A DNA stretch of 64,000 bases from Bog-473 sp963791455 (GTDB taxonomy: Bacteria; Actinomycetota; Acidimicrobiia; Acidimicrobiales; RAAP-2): the NCBI GenBank assembly GCA_963791455.1, contig CAWBSM010000003.1, positions 496,001 through 560,000 of the forward strand, given 5' to 3'. The position numbers were made by a program, and so were the translations under genes. Shown here in pieces: positions 51,507-59,807 of this stretch (positions are counted from its first letter, which is position 1; each line of letters begins with the position of its first letter). The notes below the pieces were generated by a model. The model was not told where the DNA came from, ran no database searches, and saw only the letters and a program-made list of their open reading frames with translations.

Positions 51507-52973
51507 ATGAGCGGTCTGACGGCGGCCGTGCTGCCGGCGGCGCTCGGCGGCGCTCTGTTGGCGGGCTTGTCGTACGGGGCGGCCGCACGTGCCGTCCCCG
51601 GGCGCAGCGGCCTGCGGCGGGGCACCCGCTGGGCGACGCGGCGCGACCTGCGCCCGCTACGGGTCAAGGTGGAGGCCGTGCCACCCGGCAGGCTGCTCCT
51701 CGGTGTGGCTCCGGGTCTGGCTCGCGCGGCGGGGCTCGCCACCGAGCGAGCCCAATCCCTCGTGGTCGTCGGCCCGACCCAGAGCGGCAAGACGACGAGC
51801 CTGGCCGTGCCTGCCATCCTCGGGTGGTGCGGACCGGTGCTGGCGGCGAGCGTGAAAACCGATCTGTTGCGCCACACGCTCGGCGCCTGCGCGCGACGTG
51901 GCCGGGTGTGGTGCATCGATCCGACGGGCGTCACCGGCGCCCGGCCCAGCACGTGGTCCCCACTCACCGACTGTTCGGAGTGGCACCGGTCCTGCCGGGT
52001 GGCCGCCGACCTGTGCGAGGGGGCCAAGGCCGACGGGACGACGCCGGACGGTGAGTTCTGGTACGCCACCGCGGCCAAGATGCTGGCGCCCCTCCTGCTC
52101 GCGGCGGCGCTCGACGGTCGCACCATGGCCGACGTGGTGCGCTGGGTCGACACCCAGGAGGTTGGCGAGGTGGCCGGCATCTTGGAGCGCGCCGCGCCGG
52201 CCGAGGCGCTCGACGCGGCGCGGGCCACGTGGTGCCGCGATGAGCGCACACGCAGTTCGGTCGCGACGACGGCCGAAACGGTGTTGGCACCCTTCGCCCA
52301 TCCGCCGACCTATCGCAGCCCGCCTGACCTCTTCGAGCCCCGCCACCTCCTCGCGGGCCGCCACACCGTGTATCTGTGCGCCCCCGCGCACGACCAGCGT
52401 CGGCTGCGGGGCTACTTCACCACGCTCACTCAGCAGGTGCTGGCCCAGGCGTTCGCACTCGCCGCGCGAGCGGGCCGAGCACTCGACCCTCCGCTGCTCG
52501 TGGTGCTCGACGAGGCGGCCCACATCGCCCCACTGCCCGAGCTCGACGGCCTGGCTGCCACCTGCGCGTCACACGGGATACAACTGGTGACGATCTGGCA
52601 GGACCTGGCACAGGTCCGGGGACGCTACGGGGCGAGGGCACCCACGGTGCTGAACAACCACCGGGCCAAGCTGTTCCTGCCCGGTATCGCCGACCCGGAC
52701 ACCCTCGACTACGCGAGCCGACTCATCGGTGACGAAGAGGTGACCGTGCCCTCCGTGACCCGCGACCCCACGGGCCGGCGCTCCACGACGTCGACGACCG
52801 GACCGCGGCGGCTGTTGCCCCCCGAGCAGCTCCGCTGCCTGCCCAAGGGACGTGGGGTCCTGGTTTATGGAACGCTGCCGCCCGCCCGCCTCCAGCTGCG
52901 GCCGTGGTGGGCGGGCGGCCCAGGCGGCCCGGGCCGCGATGAATGTGATGTCAGCCCGGTGCGCGGTCCGTGA
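51507..52973 (+). CDS. VirD4/TraG-like coupling ATPase
   Basis: 488 residues. A short N-terminal hydrophobic region is followed by LVVVGPTQSGKTTSLAVPAI (Walker A, near residue 92), VLAASVKTDLLRHTL, PLLVVLDEAAHIAPLPEL (Walker B, near 335) and IQLVTIWQDLAQVRGRYG. This is the type IV coupling protein (TraG/TraD/VirD4) pattern, which brings DNA or protein to the secretion channel. ATG at 51507 directly follows the VirB4-like gene. Its 3' end overlaps the convergent sigma factor gene by 23 nt. No relaxase gene is near. Confidence 0.85.
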   Translation: MSGLTAAVLPAALGGALLAGLSYGAAARAVPGRSGLRRGTRWATRRDLRPLRVKVEAVPPGRLLLGVAPGLARAAGLATERAQSLVVVGPTQSGKTTSLAVPAILGWCGPVLAASVKTDLLRHTLGACARRGRVWCIDPTGVTGARPSTWSPLTDCSEWHRSCRVAADLCEGAKADGTTPDGEFWYATAAKMLAPLLLAAALDGRTMADVVRWVDTQEVGEVAGILERAAPAEALDAARATWCRDERTRSSVATTAETVLAPFAHPPTYRSPPDLFEPRHLLAGRHTVYLCAPAHDQRRLRGYFTTLTQQVLAQAFALAARAGRALDPPLLVVLDEAAHIAPLPELDGLAATCASHGIQLVTIWQDLAQVRGRYGARAPTVLNNHRAKLFLPGIADPDTLDYASRLIGDEEVTVPSVTRDPTGRRSTTSTTGPRRLLPPEQLRCLPKGRGVLVYGTLPPARLQLRPWWAGGPGGPGRDECDVSPVRGP

Positions 52974-54261
52974 CGGCAGCGGAGTCCGCTCGGCCCGCAC
53001 GGTCCCTGTTCGCACGGGCCCGTTCCTCGAGCAGTGTTCGTTCCGGTGCGTTGGTGGCCAGCGCCATCGCGCGTTCGAACTCGACCGCGGCTTCGCCATG
53101 GCGTCCGAGTTTCTCGAGGAGGTCGCCGCGCACGCTCGCGAGGAGGTGGTAGCGCTCCAAAGTCCCCGACGCGACCAGCTGGTCTACCAGCGCGAGCGCG
53201 GCGTCGGGCCCCGACACCATCGACACGGCGACGGCGCGGTTGAGTTCGACGATGGGTGACGGGGCCACCTGGGCCAGCTCGCCGTAGAGCGCGACCAGTT
53301 GGGCCCAATCGGTCTCGGCAGGCCGGAACGAGCGGGCGTGGCAGGCGGCGATGGCTGCTTGCAACGTGTAGGGGCCGCGGGTGTCGCTCAGCGCATCGGC
53401 ACGGGCCAGGGCGGCCTCACCCCGGGTGATGAGGAGCCGGTCCCAGGTGCGGCGGTCCTGGTCGAGCAGGAGGACGGGCGCACCGGAAGGGCCCGTCCGG
53501 GCCCGCAGGCGGGAAGACTGAAACTCCATGAGGGCCACCAGTCCGTGCACCTCAGCTTCGGCGGGAGCGAGGCCGGTCAACACGCGGCCCAGCCGGAGGG
53601 CCTCGCCACAGAGCTCCGGCCGCAGCCACTCGTCGCCGGCGGTTGCCGAATAGCCCTCGTTGTAGATCAGGTAGATGACCTCGAGCACGGCGCCGAGCCG
53701 GGCCGTCCGGTCTTCTTTCGGGGGCACCTCGAATGGCACGCCGGCCCGGGCGATCGCCTTCTTGGCCCGCACGATGCGTTGGGCGATCGTCGTCTCCGGA
53801 ACGACGTAGGCCCTGGCGATCTCGGGGACCGTGAGACCGCCGACCAGGCGGAGCGTGAGGGCCACTCGGGCGGTCAGGGCGAGTAGCGGGTGGCAGGCCA
53901 CGAAGATGAGTCGGAGGCGATCGTCATCGATGTCTTCGGGCGAGGCCGGGTCTGCGCCAAACGGGCTGTCCCGCGTCGCACTCTGGAGCTCGCGTCCGAG
54001 TTGGACGTACTTGGCCTCCAGAGTGCGGTCGCGGCGGAAGCGGTCGATGGCCTTGCGCTTCCCAACGGTGGTGAGCCAGGCGCCGGGATTGGCGGGCGTG
54101 CCGTCGCGTGGCCACTGGCGCAACGCGTCGACGAGCGCGTCCTGGGCAAGTTCCTCGGCCAGCCCGATATCCCCGACGAACCCCGCCAGCGAGGCGACCA
54201 CACGCGGGAATTCCAACCGGTAGACGGCCTCGACGGCGGCGGTCGAATCGGTGGCCGGCAC
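52951..54261 (-). CDS. ECF sigma factor, ECF42-type with C-terminal TPR-like extension
   Basis: 436 residues. Sigma-2 region ~15-80 (AEELAQDALVDALRQWPRDG; GAWLTTVGKRKAIDRFRRD), sigma-4 region ~120-175 (LTVPEIARAYVVPETTIAQR, then IVRAKKAIARAG), then a long helical DUF6596-type extension with EVIYLIYNEGYSAT. This is the ECF42 layout; these sigma factors have no anti-sigma factor and are encoded next to DGPF/YCII proteins, as here. Start GTG at 54261. The 3' end overlaps the VirD4-like gene. Confidence 0.9.
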   Translation of the reverse strand: MPATDSTAAVEAVYRLEFPRVVASLAGFVGDIGLAEELAQDALVDALRQWPRDGTPANPGAWLTTVGKRKAIDRFRRDRTLEAKYVQLGRELQSATRDSPFGADPASPEDIDDDRLRLIFVACHPLLALTARVALTLRLVGGLTVPEIARAYVVPETTIAQRIVRAKKAIARAGVPFEVPPKEDRTARLGAVLEVIYLIYNEGYSATAGDEWLRPELCGEALRLGRVLTGLAPAEAEVHGLVALMEFQSSRLRARTGPSGAPVLLLDQDRRTWDRLLITRGEAALARADALSDTRGPYTLQAAIAACHARSFRPAETDWAQLVALYGELAQVAPSPIVELNRAVAVSMVSGPDAALALVDQLVASGTLERYHLLASVRGDLLEKLGRHGEAAVEFERAMALATNAPERTLLEERARANRDRAGRADSAAVTDRAPG

Positions 54262-54306
54262 GCCACCGATTCAACCACCGTGCGGGCGCGAGAGGCAGCC
54301 CCGTCG

Positions 54307-54648
54307 TCAGCCCGAGACCGGGCGGACGCGGACCTCTCCGAAGCCGAGCACGCCGAGAAACCGCTTGGACCACTCGACGGCCTCGGGCAGGTCGCGGCAC
54401 TCGAGCAGCGCCCAGCCGCCAACCAACTCCTTGGCCTCGGCGAAGGGGCCGTCAACGACCGTGTACTCGCCGTCCTTCAACGAGATGATGACGCCCTCGG
54501 AGGTGGGGGCGATGCCGCCGGTGGCGACGATGACCCCTTCCTTGGTCGCCTCTTCGACGAACTTACCCATCTTCTCGTACATGTCGGGGGACGGGGGCTC
54601 GGCCGGTGTCTCGGACTCGCTGCCGAGGGTGTAACCCAGGAATCGCAT
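54307..54648 (-). CDS. YCII/DGPF domain protein
   Basis: 113 residues with the DGPF signature TVVDGPFAEAKELVGGWAL near residues 63-81 and a C-terminal EAVEWSKRFLGVLGFGEVRVR. Proteins of this family accompany ECF42 sigma factors and are thought to be part of the same regulatory unit. ATG at 54648 has AAGGAGC 7 nt upstream. The sigma gene follows 45 nt downstream. Confidence 0.92.
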   Translation of the reverse strand: MRFLGYTLGSESETPAEPPSPDMYEKMGKFVEEATKEGVIVATGGIAPTSEGVIISLKDGEYTVVDGPFAEAKELVGGWALLECRDLPEAVEWSKRFLGVLGFGEVRVRPVSG

Positions 54649-54855
54649 TCTGGTGCTCCTTGTCCATACTGCGTGGGGCGGATCTCGCCTCACTGTGTCA
54701 GAGCGTCGAACGAGTGTGGGCGAAATCGACATGAGGGAAAGATTCTTTGGCCGAACCACGGGACGACCCGTCTCGCGGGCGTCTTGACCGGTCGAACCGG
54801 CATTCCGTAGCCTCGCCCTCTGAGGGGTTCCTGCGGATCCGAAGGGGGTCACACC

Positions 54856-56331
54856 ATGTCCAACCAGGGTGGGAGCGGTGAAGTCCGCATGCTCATCGAC
54901 GGGGAGCTTGTCGAGGCGGCGTCGGGCAAACGCTTCGAGAACATCAACCCCGCCACGGAGGAGGTCCTCGGCGAGGTGTCCGACGCGTCGGCTGAGGACA
55001 TGCAGCAGGCCATTGGCGCGGCGCGACGAGCCTTCGACGAGACCGACTGGTCGACCAACAGGGCTCTGCGCAAGCGCTGTCTCGAGCAGCTCCAGGACGC
55101 GCTCGAGTCCGAGCGGGAGGAACTCCGCGACGAGGTGGTCGCCGAGGTGGGGACGCCGCGCATGATGACGTACGCCGCCCAGGTCGACTGGCCGCTCGAC
55201 GACGCCCTGAAGTACCCGGCGAAGATGATCGACGAGTTCTCGTTCGAACGCGCGTTGCCCAACTCCAACCTGATGGGCATGGCCAGCCGGCGTGGCGTGC
55301 TGAAGGAACCGATGGGGGTGATCGGTGCCATCGTGCCGTGGAACTACCCGGTTGAGGTCACGCTGAACAAGTTGGGCCCGATTCTGGCCACAGGGAACAC
55401 GATGGTGCTCAAACCGGCGCCTGACACCCCCTGGAACGCCACACGTCTCGGCCGTCTCGTCGCGGAGCGGACCGACATCCCCGCCGGCGTGGTCAACGTG
55501 GTGACGTCCTCGGACCACCTGGTCGGGGAGGAGCTCACGCTGTCGCCGGCGGTCGACATGATCTCGTTCACCGGGTCGACGGCTACCGGCGTCCGGATCA
55601 TGGAGAAGGGCGCGGCGACCCTCAAGAGGGTCTTCCTGGAATTGGGGGGGAAGTCGGCCATGATCGTGTGCGACGACGCTGACTTTGCTTCCGTGGTCCC
55701 AGGCGGCTCGATGGTCTGCGTCCATGCCGGCCAGGGGTGTGCCATGCAGACGCGAATGCTCCTGCCTCGCACACGTTACGACGAAGGTGTCGAGCTCATC
55801 ACCGCGGCCATGGGCACCGTGCCCTATGGCGATCCGACCGACGACGGGGTGCTCATGGGCCCGGTCGTGAGCGCCCGCCAGCGTGACCGTGTGCTCGGCT
55901 ACATCGAGAAGGGTCAGGAGGAAGGGGCAAAGCTGGTCCATGGCGGCGGCCGTCCGGCGCACCTGCCCAAGGGCTGGTATGTGGAACCGACCCTCTTCGT
56001 CGACGTGGACAACTCCATGACCATCGCGCGGGAGGAGATCTTCGGACCCGTGCTCTGCGTGATCCCCTATGAGGACGACGACGACGCGATCCGCATCGCG
56101 AACGAGTCGAGGTACGGGCTCTCCGGTGGGGTGTTCTCGGGGTCAGAGGAGCGGGCCACCGCCATCGCGCGCCGTATTCGCACTGGGTCCATCAGCGTGA
56201 ACGGAGGCATGTGGTACGGCGCAGACTCTCCTTACGGGGGCTACAAGGACAGCGGCATCGGTCGTCAGTGCGGGATCGAGGGATTGGAGCAATACCTCGA
56301 GACCAAGGCCATCGCCTGGCCGCTGGGCTGA
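54856..56331 (+). CDS. Aldehyde dehydrogenase (NAD(P)+)
   Basis: 491 residues. Classical ALDH motifs: IGAIVPWNYPVEVTLNKLGP near residue 156, ISFTGSTATGVRIME near 236, LELGGKSAM with the catalytic-assist Glu near 261, and HAGQGCAMQTRML with the catalytic Cys near 296. It oxidises an aldehyde to an acid. ATG at 54856 with GAAGGGGG upstream. It leads a block of catabolic genes; its aldehyde substrate is unknown. Confidence 0.95.
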   Translation: MSNQGGSGEVRMLIDGELVEAASGKRFENINPATEEVLGEVSDASAEDMQQAIGAARRAFDETDWSTNRALRKRCLEQLQDALESEREELRDEVVAEVGTPRMMTYAAQVDWPLDDALKYPAKMIDEFSFERALPNSNLMGMASRRGVLKEPMGVIGAIVPWNYPVEVTLNKLGPILATGNTMVLKPAPDTPWNATRLGRLVAERTDIPAGVVNVVTSSDHLVGEELTLSPAVDMISFTGSTATGVRIMEKGAATLKRVFLELGGKSAMIVCDDADFASVVPGGSMVCVHAGQGCAMQTRMLLPRTRYDEGVELITAAMGTVPYGDPTDDGVLMGPVVSARQRDRVLGYIEKGQEEGAKLVHGGGRPAHLPKGWYVEPTLFVDVDNSMTIAREEIFGPVLCVIPYEDDDDAIRIANESRYGLSGGVFSGSEERATAIARRIRTGSISVNGGMWYGADSPYGGYKDSGIGRQCGIEGLEQYLETKAIAWPLG

Positions 56332-56370
56332 GGCGTCCAAAGCGCAGCGCGCCGGCGGACCAGCCGGCTT

Positions 56371-56988
56371 TCAGAGGGAGGTTGGCCGTCGGGTGACGGC
56401 CGACCACTCGGCCAGCAGCTCGTCGGTCGTGGCCAGACGAGCCACGAAGGCCAGGCTGTGCGCGAGCACGGACTCGTGGTGCTCGGGCGGCGTGCCGACC
56501 GTGGCGTCGGTCGCGATCGTGACGGCAAAGTTCTCGTCGGCAGCGCCGACCGCCACGAGCAGCACGGCGAGATTGGTCGAGACACCGGCCACGACGATCT
56601 GGTCCAGGCCCAGGTTGCGCAGGACGGACAGCACCTCCGTGCGGTGCACCGGCGAGACGCCCTGATGCCGCGGCAGCACCAGGTCGCCCTCCTCCACGCC
56701 GATCTCCGGCACGACCTGGACCGCCGGGTGTTCGTCGTTCCACTCGGCCGTCACCGTGGTGGCGCGCAGCAACGGTGTCCGCAGGTTGGCCGTGCGTCCG
56801 CCGAGGCCCGGAAGGTAGGTCAGGTGGGCCACCTGGACACCCGCGGCGCGGGCGCCGGCGGCAAGGCGTCCCATGGCGGCGACCACGGGGCGGGCTGACT
56901 CGGCCAGGACGGGAAGGACCGAGAGGTCCCCGATGACGCCGCGCTGGCATTCGACGAACAGCAGCGCCGTGTTCTCGGGATCGCTCAC
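56371..56988 (-). CDS. Isochorismatase-fold protein lacking the usual catalytic triad
   Basis: 205 residues of isochorismatase-like fold: ALLFVECQRGVIG, AHLTYLPGLGG, GLDQIVVAGVSTNLAVLLVA and FAVTIATDATVGTPPEHHES. The expected catalytic Asp of the first strand is Glu (VECQ), the Lys is not obvious (LPRHQGVSPV), and the Cys in the GVxTxxCV motif is Ala (GVSTNLAV). So it may not be a cysteine hydrolase. GTG at 56988 was chosen; GTG at 57030 would add 14 residues. It is convergent to the ALDH gene. Confidence 0.8.
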   Translation of the reverse strand: MSDPENTALLFVECQRGVIGDLSVLPVLAESARPVVAAMGRLAAGARAAGVQVAHLTYLPGLGGRTANLRTPLLRATTVTAEWNDEHPAVQVVPEIGVEEGDLVLPRHQGVSPVHRTEVLSVLRNLGLDQIVVAGVSTNLAVLLVAVGAADENFAVTIATDATVGTPPEHHESVLAHSLAFVARLATTDELLAEWSAVTRRPTSL

Positions 56989-57072
56989 CCGTTCACCACT
57001 GCCCTCATCGTGATCCGGCGGCCCGAGCACCGCGAAGCAACTTACCCGTGCCCCGACCGTTGCCCCCTTTTG

Positions 57073-58254
57073 TCACAAGTGCACGTCAAGCTCTGCCAGC
57101 ACCAACGCGGTGTCGGCCCCGAGGGCTCGGGCCGCTCGCTCCGGCACGCGCGCCCGCGGGTCGGCGACCGGCAGCTCCCTCGGCACCGTCAGCGTGGGTC
57201 CGGCTAGGCCTGCGCTCACGCCCGCCATCGACACGTCGAGCAGCCAGCGGCCGCCTCGGGACAGCGCCTCGAGGCAGGCGCTCGCCGCGGTCAGGCCGGT
57301 CAACGGGTCGGCGACGGCGTCGGCGCAGAACATCGGGGTGGACCCGGCCCAGGCGACCAGGCCACCGGCCACCGCCGCGTCGTCGCCGAACCCGACGCGG
57401 TGAGCCGCGTCACCTGAGCGTCCGTACCCGGTGATGGAGATCCAGACCTGCGGGCCACCGCGCTCGACCAGGTGGCGCGCGCTGATCCCGAGCTGAGCGA
57501 GCGCCCGCGGCCGGCTCGCCTCGATCACGATGTCCGCCCGCTGCACCAGCGCGTGGAGCAGCCGCCTGCCCTCGGGATGTGGCAGATCGAGGGCGACAGA
57601 CCGCTTGCGCCAGTTGAGAAGGTCGAAGAACGCCGGGGGGCCCCGGCGCGCTCCATCCGGCCGGTTCCGTGACTCCACCTTGACCACCGTGGCCCCGGCA
57701 CGCGCCAACAGGTCGCCACAGAGAGGCCCCGCCCACAGGGCGGACAGGTCGACCACCACCATCCCCGCTGCCGCCCTCGCCGGCGCGCTCCCGAGCGTCT
57801 CCGCGGCGACATCGGTCGGGCGCGCCTCTCCGAGCCGGCCGACGGGTAGTCCCAACAGCGCGGCGCGCTGTGCCAGGTCGTCCGGGTCTCCCGCGTTCAG
57901 GCTGGCTTCGACTGCGGACCACGTCGCCGGGACGGAGCGGGGCGCCTCGTCGAGCTGCAGCCACGCCGGCACGGCTTCCATGTCCTCCGCCCGCGGCAGC
58001 GAAACGGCCATCCACCCGTCTCTCACGGCGAAGAGCCGACAGCTGCCGCCGCAGCTCGTGGTGCCGCGGCGCCACAAACCCATGAGGGCGGCGCGCTCGC
58101 CGAGCAGTGCCAGCGCGTCCAGGCCCGGAAAACGACGGGCGAGCCGCTCCACGCCCCCGATCAGCGGCTCGGGCGGTCCGAGCGGCTCGTCGGGGAGCCC
58201 GGTCAACGCCATGGCGCCGCTGGCCGCCCAGCGCGCGACGGGGGGGTCGTCCAT
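57073..58254 (-). CDS. CaiB/BaiF-type CoA transferase family protein
   Basis: 393 residues. The diagnostic CoA-transferase III segment is in the middle: VVVDLSALWAGPLCGDLLAR, GATVVKVESRNRPDGAR, FDLLNWRKRSVALDLPHPEG, and later GRSGDAAHRVGFGDDAAVAG. The first ~150 residues differ from the classic N-terminus, so it belongs to the fused or permuted long subgroup. It moves CoA between acids. ATG at 58254 diverges from the enoyl-CoA hydratase gene. Confidence 0.82.
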   Translation of the reverse strand: MDDPPVARWAASGAMALTGLPDEPLGPPEPLIGGVERLARRFPGLDALALLGERAALMGLWRRGTTSCGGSCRLFAVRDGWMAVSLPRAEDMEAVPAWLQLDEAPRSVPATWSAVEASLNAGDPDDLAQRAALLGLPVGRLGEARPTDVAAETLGSAPARAAAGMVVVDLSALWAGPLCGDLLARAGATVVKVESRNRPDGARRGPPAFFDLLNWRKRSVALDLPHPEGRRLLHALVQRADIVIEASRPRALAQLGISARHLVERGGPQVWISITGYGRSGDAAHRVGFGDDAAVAGGLVAWAGSTPMFCADAVADPLTGLTAASACLEALSRGGRWLLDVSMAGVSAGLAGPTLTVPRELPVADPRARVPERAARALGADTALVLAELDVHL

Positions 58255-58375
58255 GCGGGCACGGTAACGTCTTTCGATCCTCGAACTCCTCAGCGCCGAT
58301 GCACTCCTGGCCGAGCTGCGCAGCGACATCGCCCCCGAACGCACCGGCGCGGTCCTGGTTCATCTCGAGGAGGGG

Positions 58376-59251
58376 ATGCCCCCACCCGGCGTGCTGCCGG
58401 TCGAGCGCAAGGTGAGCCTGCCCTTCGTCGTCGTGGGTGTGACCAAGGAGGTGCTCGACGATCCATGGCTCGATCTGTGTGACGTGGTCGTCGCCGAGGG
58501 CGACCCTGCCCTCAGGCGGATCGAAGACAACCTCACCGCCTGCCCCATCACGGCCGCGACCTTGGCCTTGTTGTTGCGCGGACAGCTCGGTGTGTCCATA
58601 GGGGACGGACTGGTGGCCGAGTCCACTGCCTACTCCGTTCTCCAGTCCGGGCCGGAATTCGCGGCCTGGAGGTCGGCGCACCCGGCCCGTACCGATCGCG
58701 ACCTGGGACCCCGGGTGGGCGTGCGGCGTAGCGGTGCCACACTGACCCTCACACTGACCCGACACCAACGCCTCAATGCGCTCGACGCCCAGATGCGCGA
58801 CGAACTCGTCGAGGCCCTCACGTTGGCCGCAGCCGATCCAGGAATCACCCGCGTCGAGCTGCGCGGCGAGGGCAAGGCCTTCTGTGCGGGGGGGGATCTC
58901 GACGAGTTCGGCACCCGGTCCGACCCGGCCTCGGCGCATCTGATTCGCCTGCAGCGCAGCGTCGCCCGGGCGCTGACGCGCCTCAACAAAGAGACGGTGA
59001 CCTATATCCACGGCGCCTGCGTGGGGTCGGGCATCGAGCTGGCCGCGTTCACCGACACGGTCGTGGCGGCGGCAGACACGAAGATCTCGTTGCCCGAGAT
59101 CGGGCTCGGCCTGGTGCCCGGTGCCGGCGGGACGGTCAGCCTGCCCCGCCGCATCGGCCGCCTGCGCACGGCCTGGCTCGCCTTCTCCGGGTGCACGATC
59201 GACGCCGCCACCGCGTACCAGTGGGGGCTGGTGGACGAGCTCGAACGCTGA
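58376..59251 (+). CDS. Enoyl-CoA hydratase/isomerase with N-terminal extension
   Basis: 291 residues. The C-terminal two thirds are crotonase: HQRLNALDAQMRDELVEAL, GEGKAFCAGGDLDEFG (first oxyanion segment), IHGACVGSGIELAAFTDTVV (second) and LPEIGLGLVPGAGGTVSLPR. The first ~105 residues are an unrecognised extension. ATG at 58376 has GAGGAGGGG right before it, an unusually close site. In-frame codons upstream to a TAA near 58267 look coding (ILELLSADALLAELRSDIAP) but have no ATG, GTG or TTG, so the true start may be a rare codon. Confidence 0.83.
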   Translation: MPPPGVLPVERKVSLPFVVVGVTKEVLDDPWLDLCDVVVAEGDPALRRIEDNLTACPITAATLALLLRGQLGVSIGDGLVAESTAYSVLQSGPEFAAWRSAHPARTDRDLGPRVGVRRSGATLTLTLTRHQRLNALDAQMRDELVEALTLAAADPGITRVELRGEGKAFCAGGDLDEFGTRSDPASAHLIRLQRSVARALTRLNKETVTYIHGACVGSGIELAAFTDTVVAAADTKISLPEIGLGLVPGAGGTVSLPRRIGRLRTAWLAFSGCTIDAATAYQWGLVDELER

Positions 59252-59303
59252 CTCGCTCGAAGCAGGGCCAACAAAAGGAAGAGTGTCCTCTTTGTCCCGC
59301 CCG

Positions 59304-59786
59304 TCAGCGCAGGTCGACACGCCGGGCGACCGCCTCGAGCCCGCGGTCGTGGGGGTCGTCGCTCAAGTAGGGCGAGACCGCCATCACGTCGAGGTCGCGG
59401 CCCAGGTCCTCCGGGCGGTCGTCGACGAAGACGACGCAGCTTCCCGTCAAGAGCAGATGCTCGGTCCGGAAGGAGCCGTCGTCGGCGCGATCCTCCTTGG
59501 AGAAGTAGCCACTGACAAGGCGATGGACACCGAACTGCTCCGCCCGGGCCCGGGCGTACTGGTCGCCTCCGGCGCTCCAGAGGATGATCCGGTGGCCCTC
59601 GCGCGCGAGGTGCTCCAAGACGGCGCGTGCACCCGGACGGAGCGAGGTGCCGGTGAGGGAATCGACGAGGCAGCCGTCCACGTCGAAAACCCAGCAGTCA
59701 GCCGACGCTGGCGCCGGCGCCGGCGCTGGCGCCGACGACGCCCGCTCGGGAGCGCCCGGACCGCCGTCACGGTGGGCCTTTGCCAT
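59304..59786 (-). CDS. HAD-superfamily hydrolase
   Basis: 160 residues. Motif I CWVFDVDGCLVDS near residue 31, motif II IILWSAGGDQYA, and motif IV CVVFVDDRPEDLG are present in HAD order. An Ala-Pro repeat tail (APAPAPAPAS) precedes the fold, made by a short GGCGCC-type repeat in the DNA (59710-59740). It is probably a small phosphatase. The ATG at 59786 lies only 21 nt from the divergent acyl-CoA synthetase start, so their promoters overlap. Confidence 0.85.
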   Translation of the reverse strand: MAKAHRDGGPGAPERASSAPAPAPAPASADCWVFDVDGCLVDSLTGTSLRPGARAVLEHLAREGHRIILWSAGGDQYARARAEQFGVHRLVSGYFSKEDRADDGSFRTEHLLLTGSCVVFVDDRPEDLGRDLDVMAVSPYLSDDPHDRGLEAVARRVDLR

Positions 59787-59792
59787 TATTGG

Positions 59793-59798
59793 TATACT
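59793..59798 (+). promoter_or_regulatory. TATACT -10 element for a probably leaderless transcript
   Basis: TATACT stands out in an AT-rich patch (ATTATTGGTATACTCTATTC) within GC-rich sequence. It is 9 nt before the acyl-CoA synthetase ATG at 59808, so transcription would begin at or next to the start codon. No ribosome-binding site is present, which agrees with leaderless translation, common in Actinobacteria. Confidence 0.6.
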
Positions 59799-59807
59799 CT
59801 ATTCGCC

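Noticed and set aside
57410..59320. Very long antisense frame across the CoA transferase and hydratase genes (636 codons)
   Set aside because: Composition is Arg/Gly-rich and low in sense; both opposite genes have unmistakable catalytic motifs.
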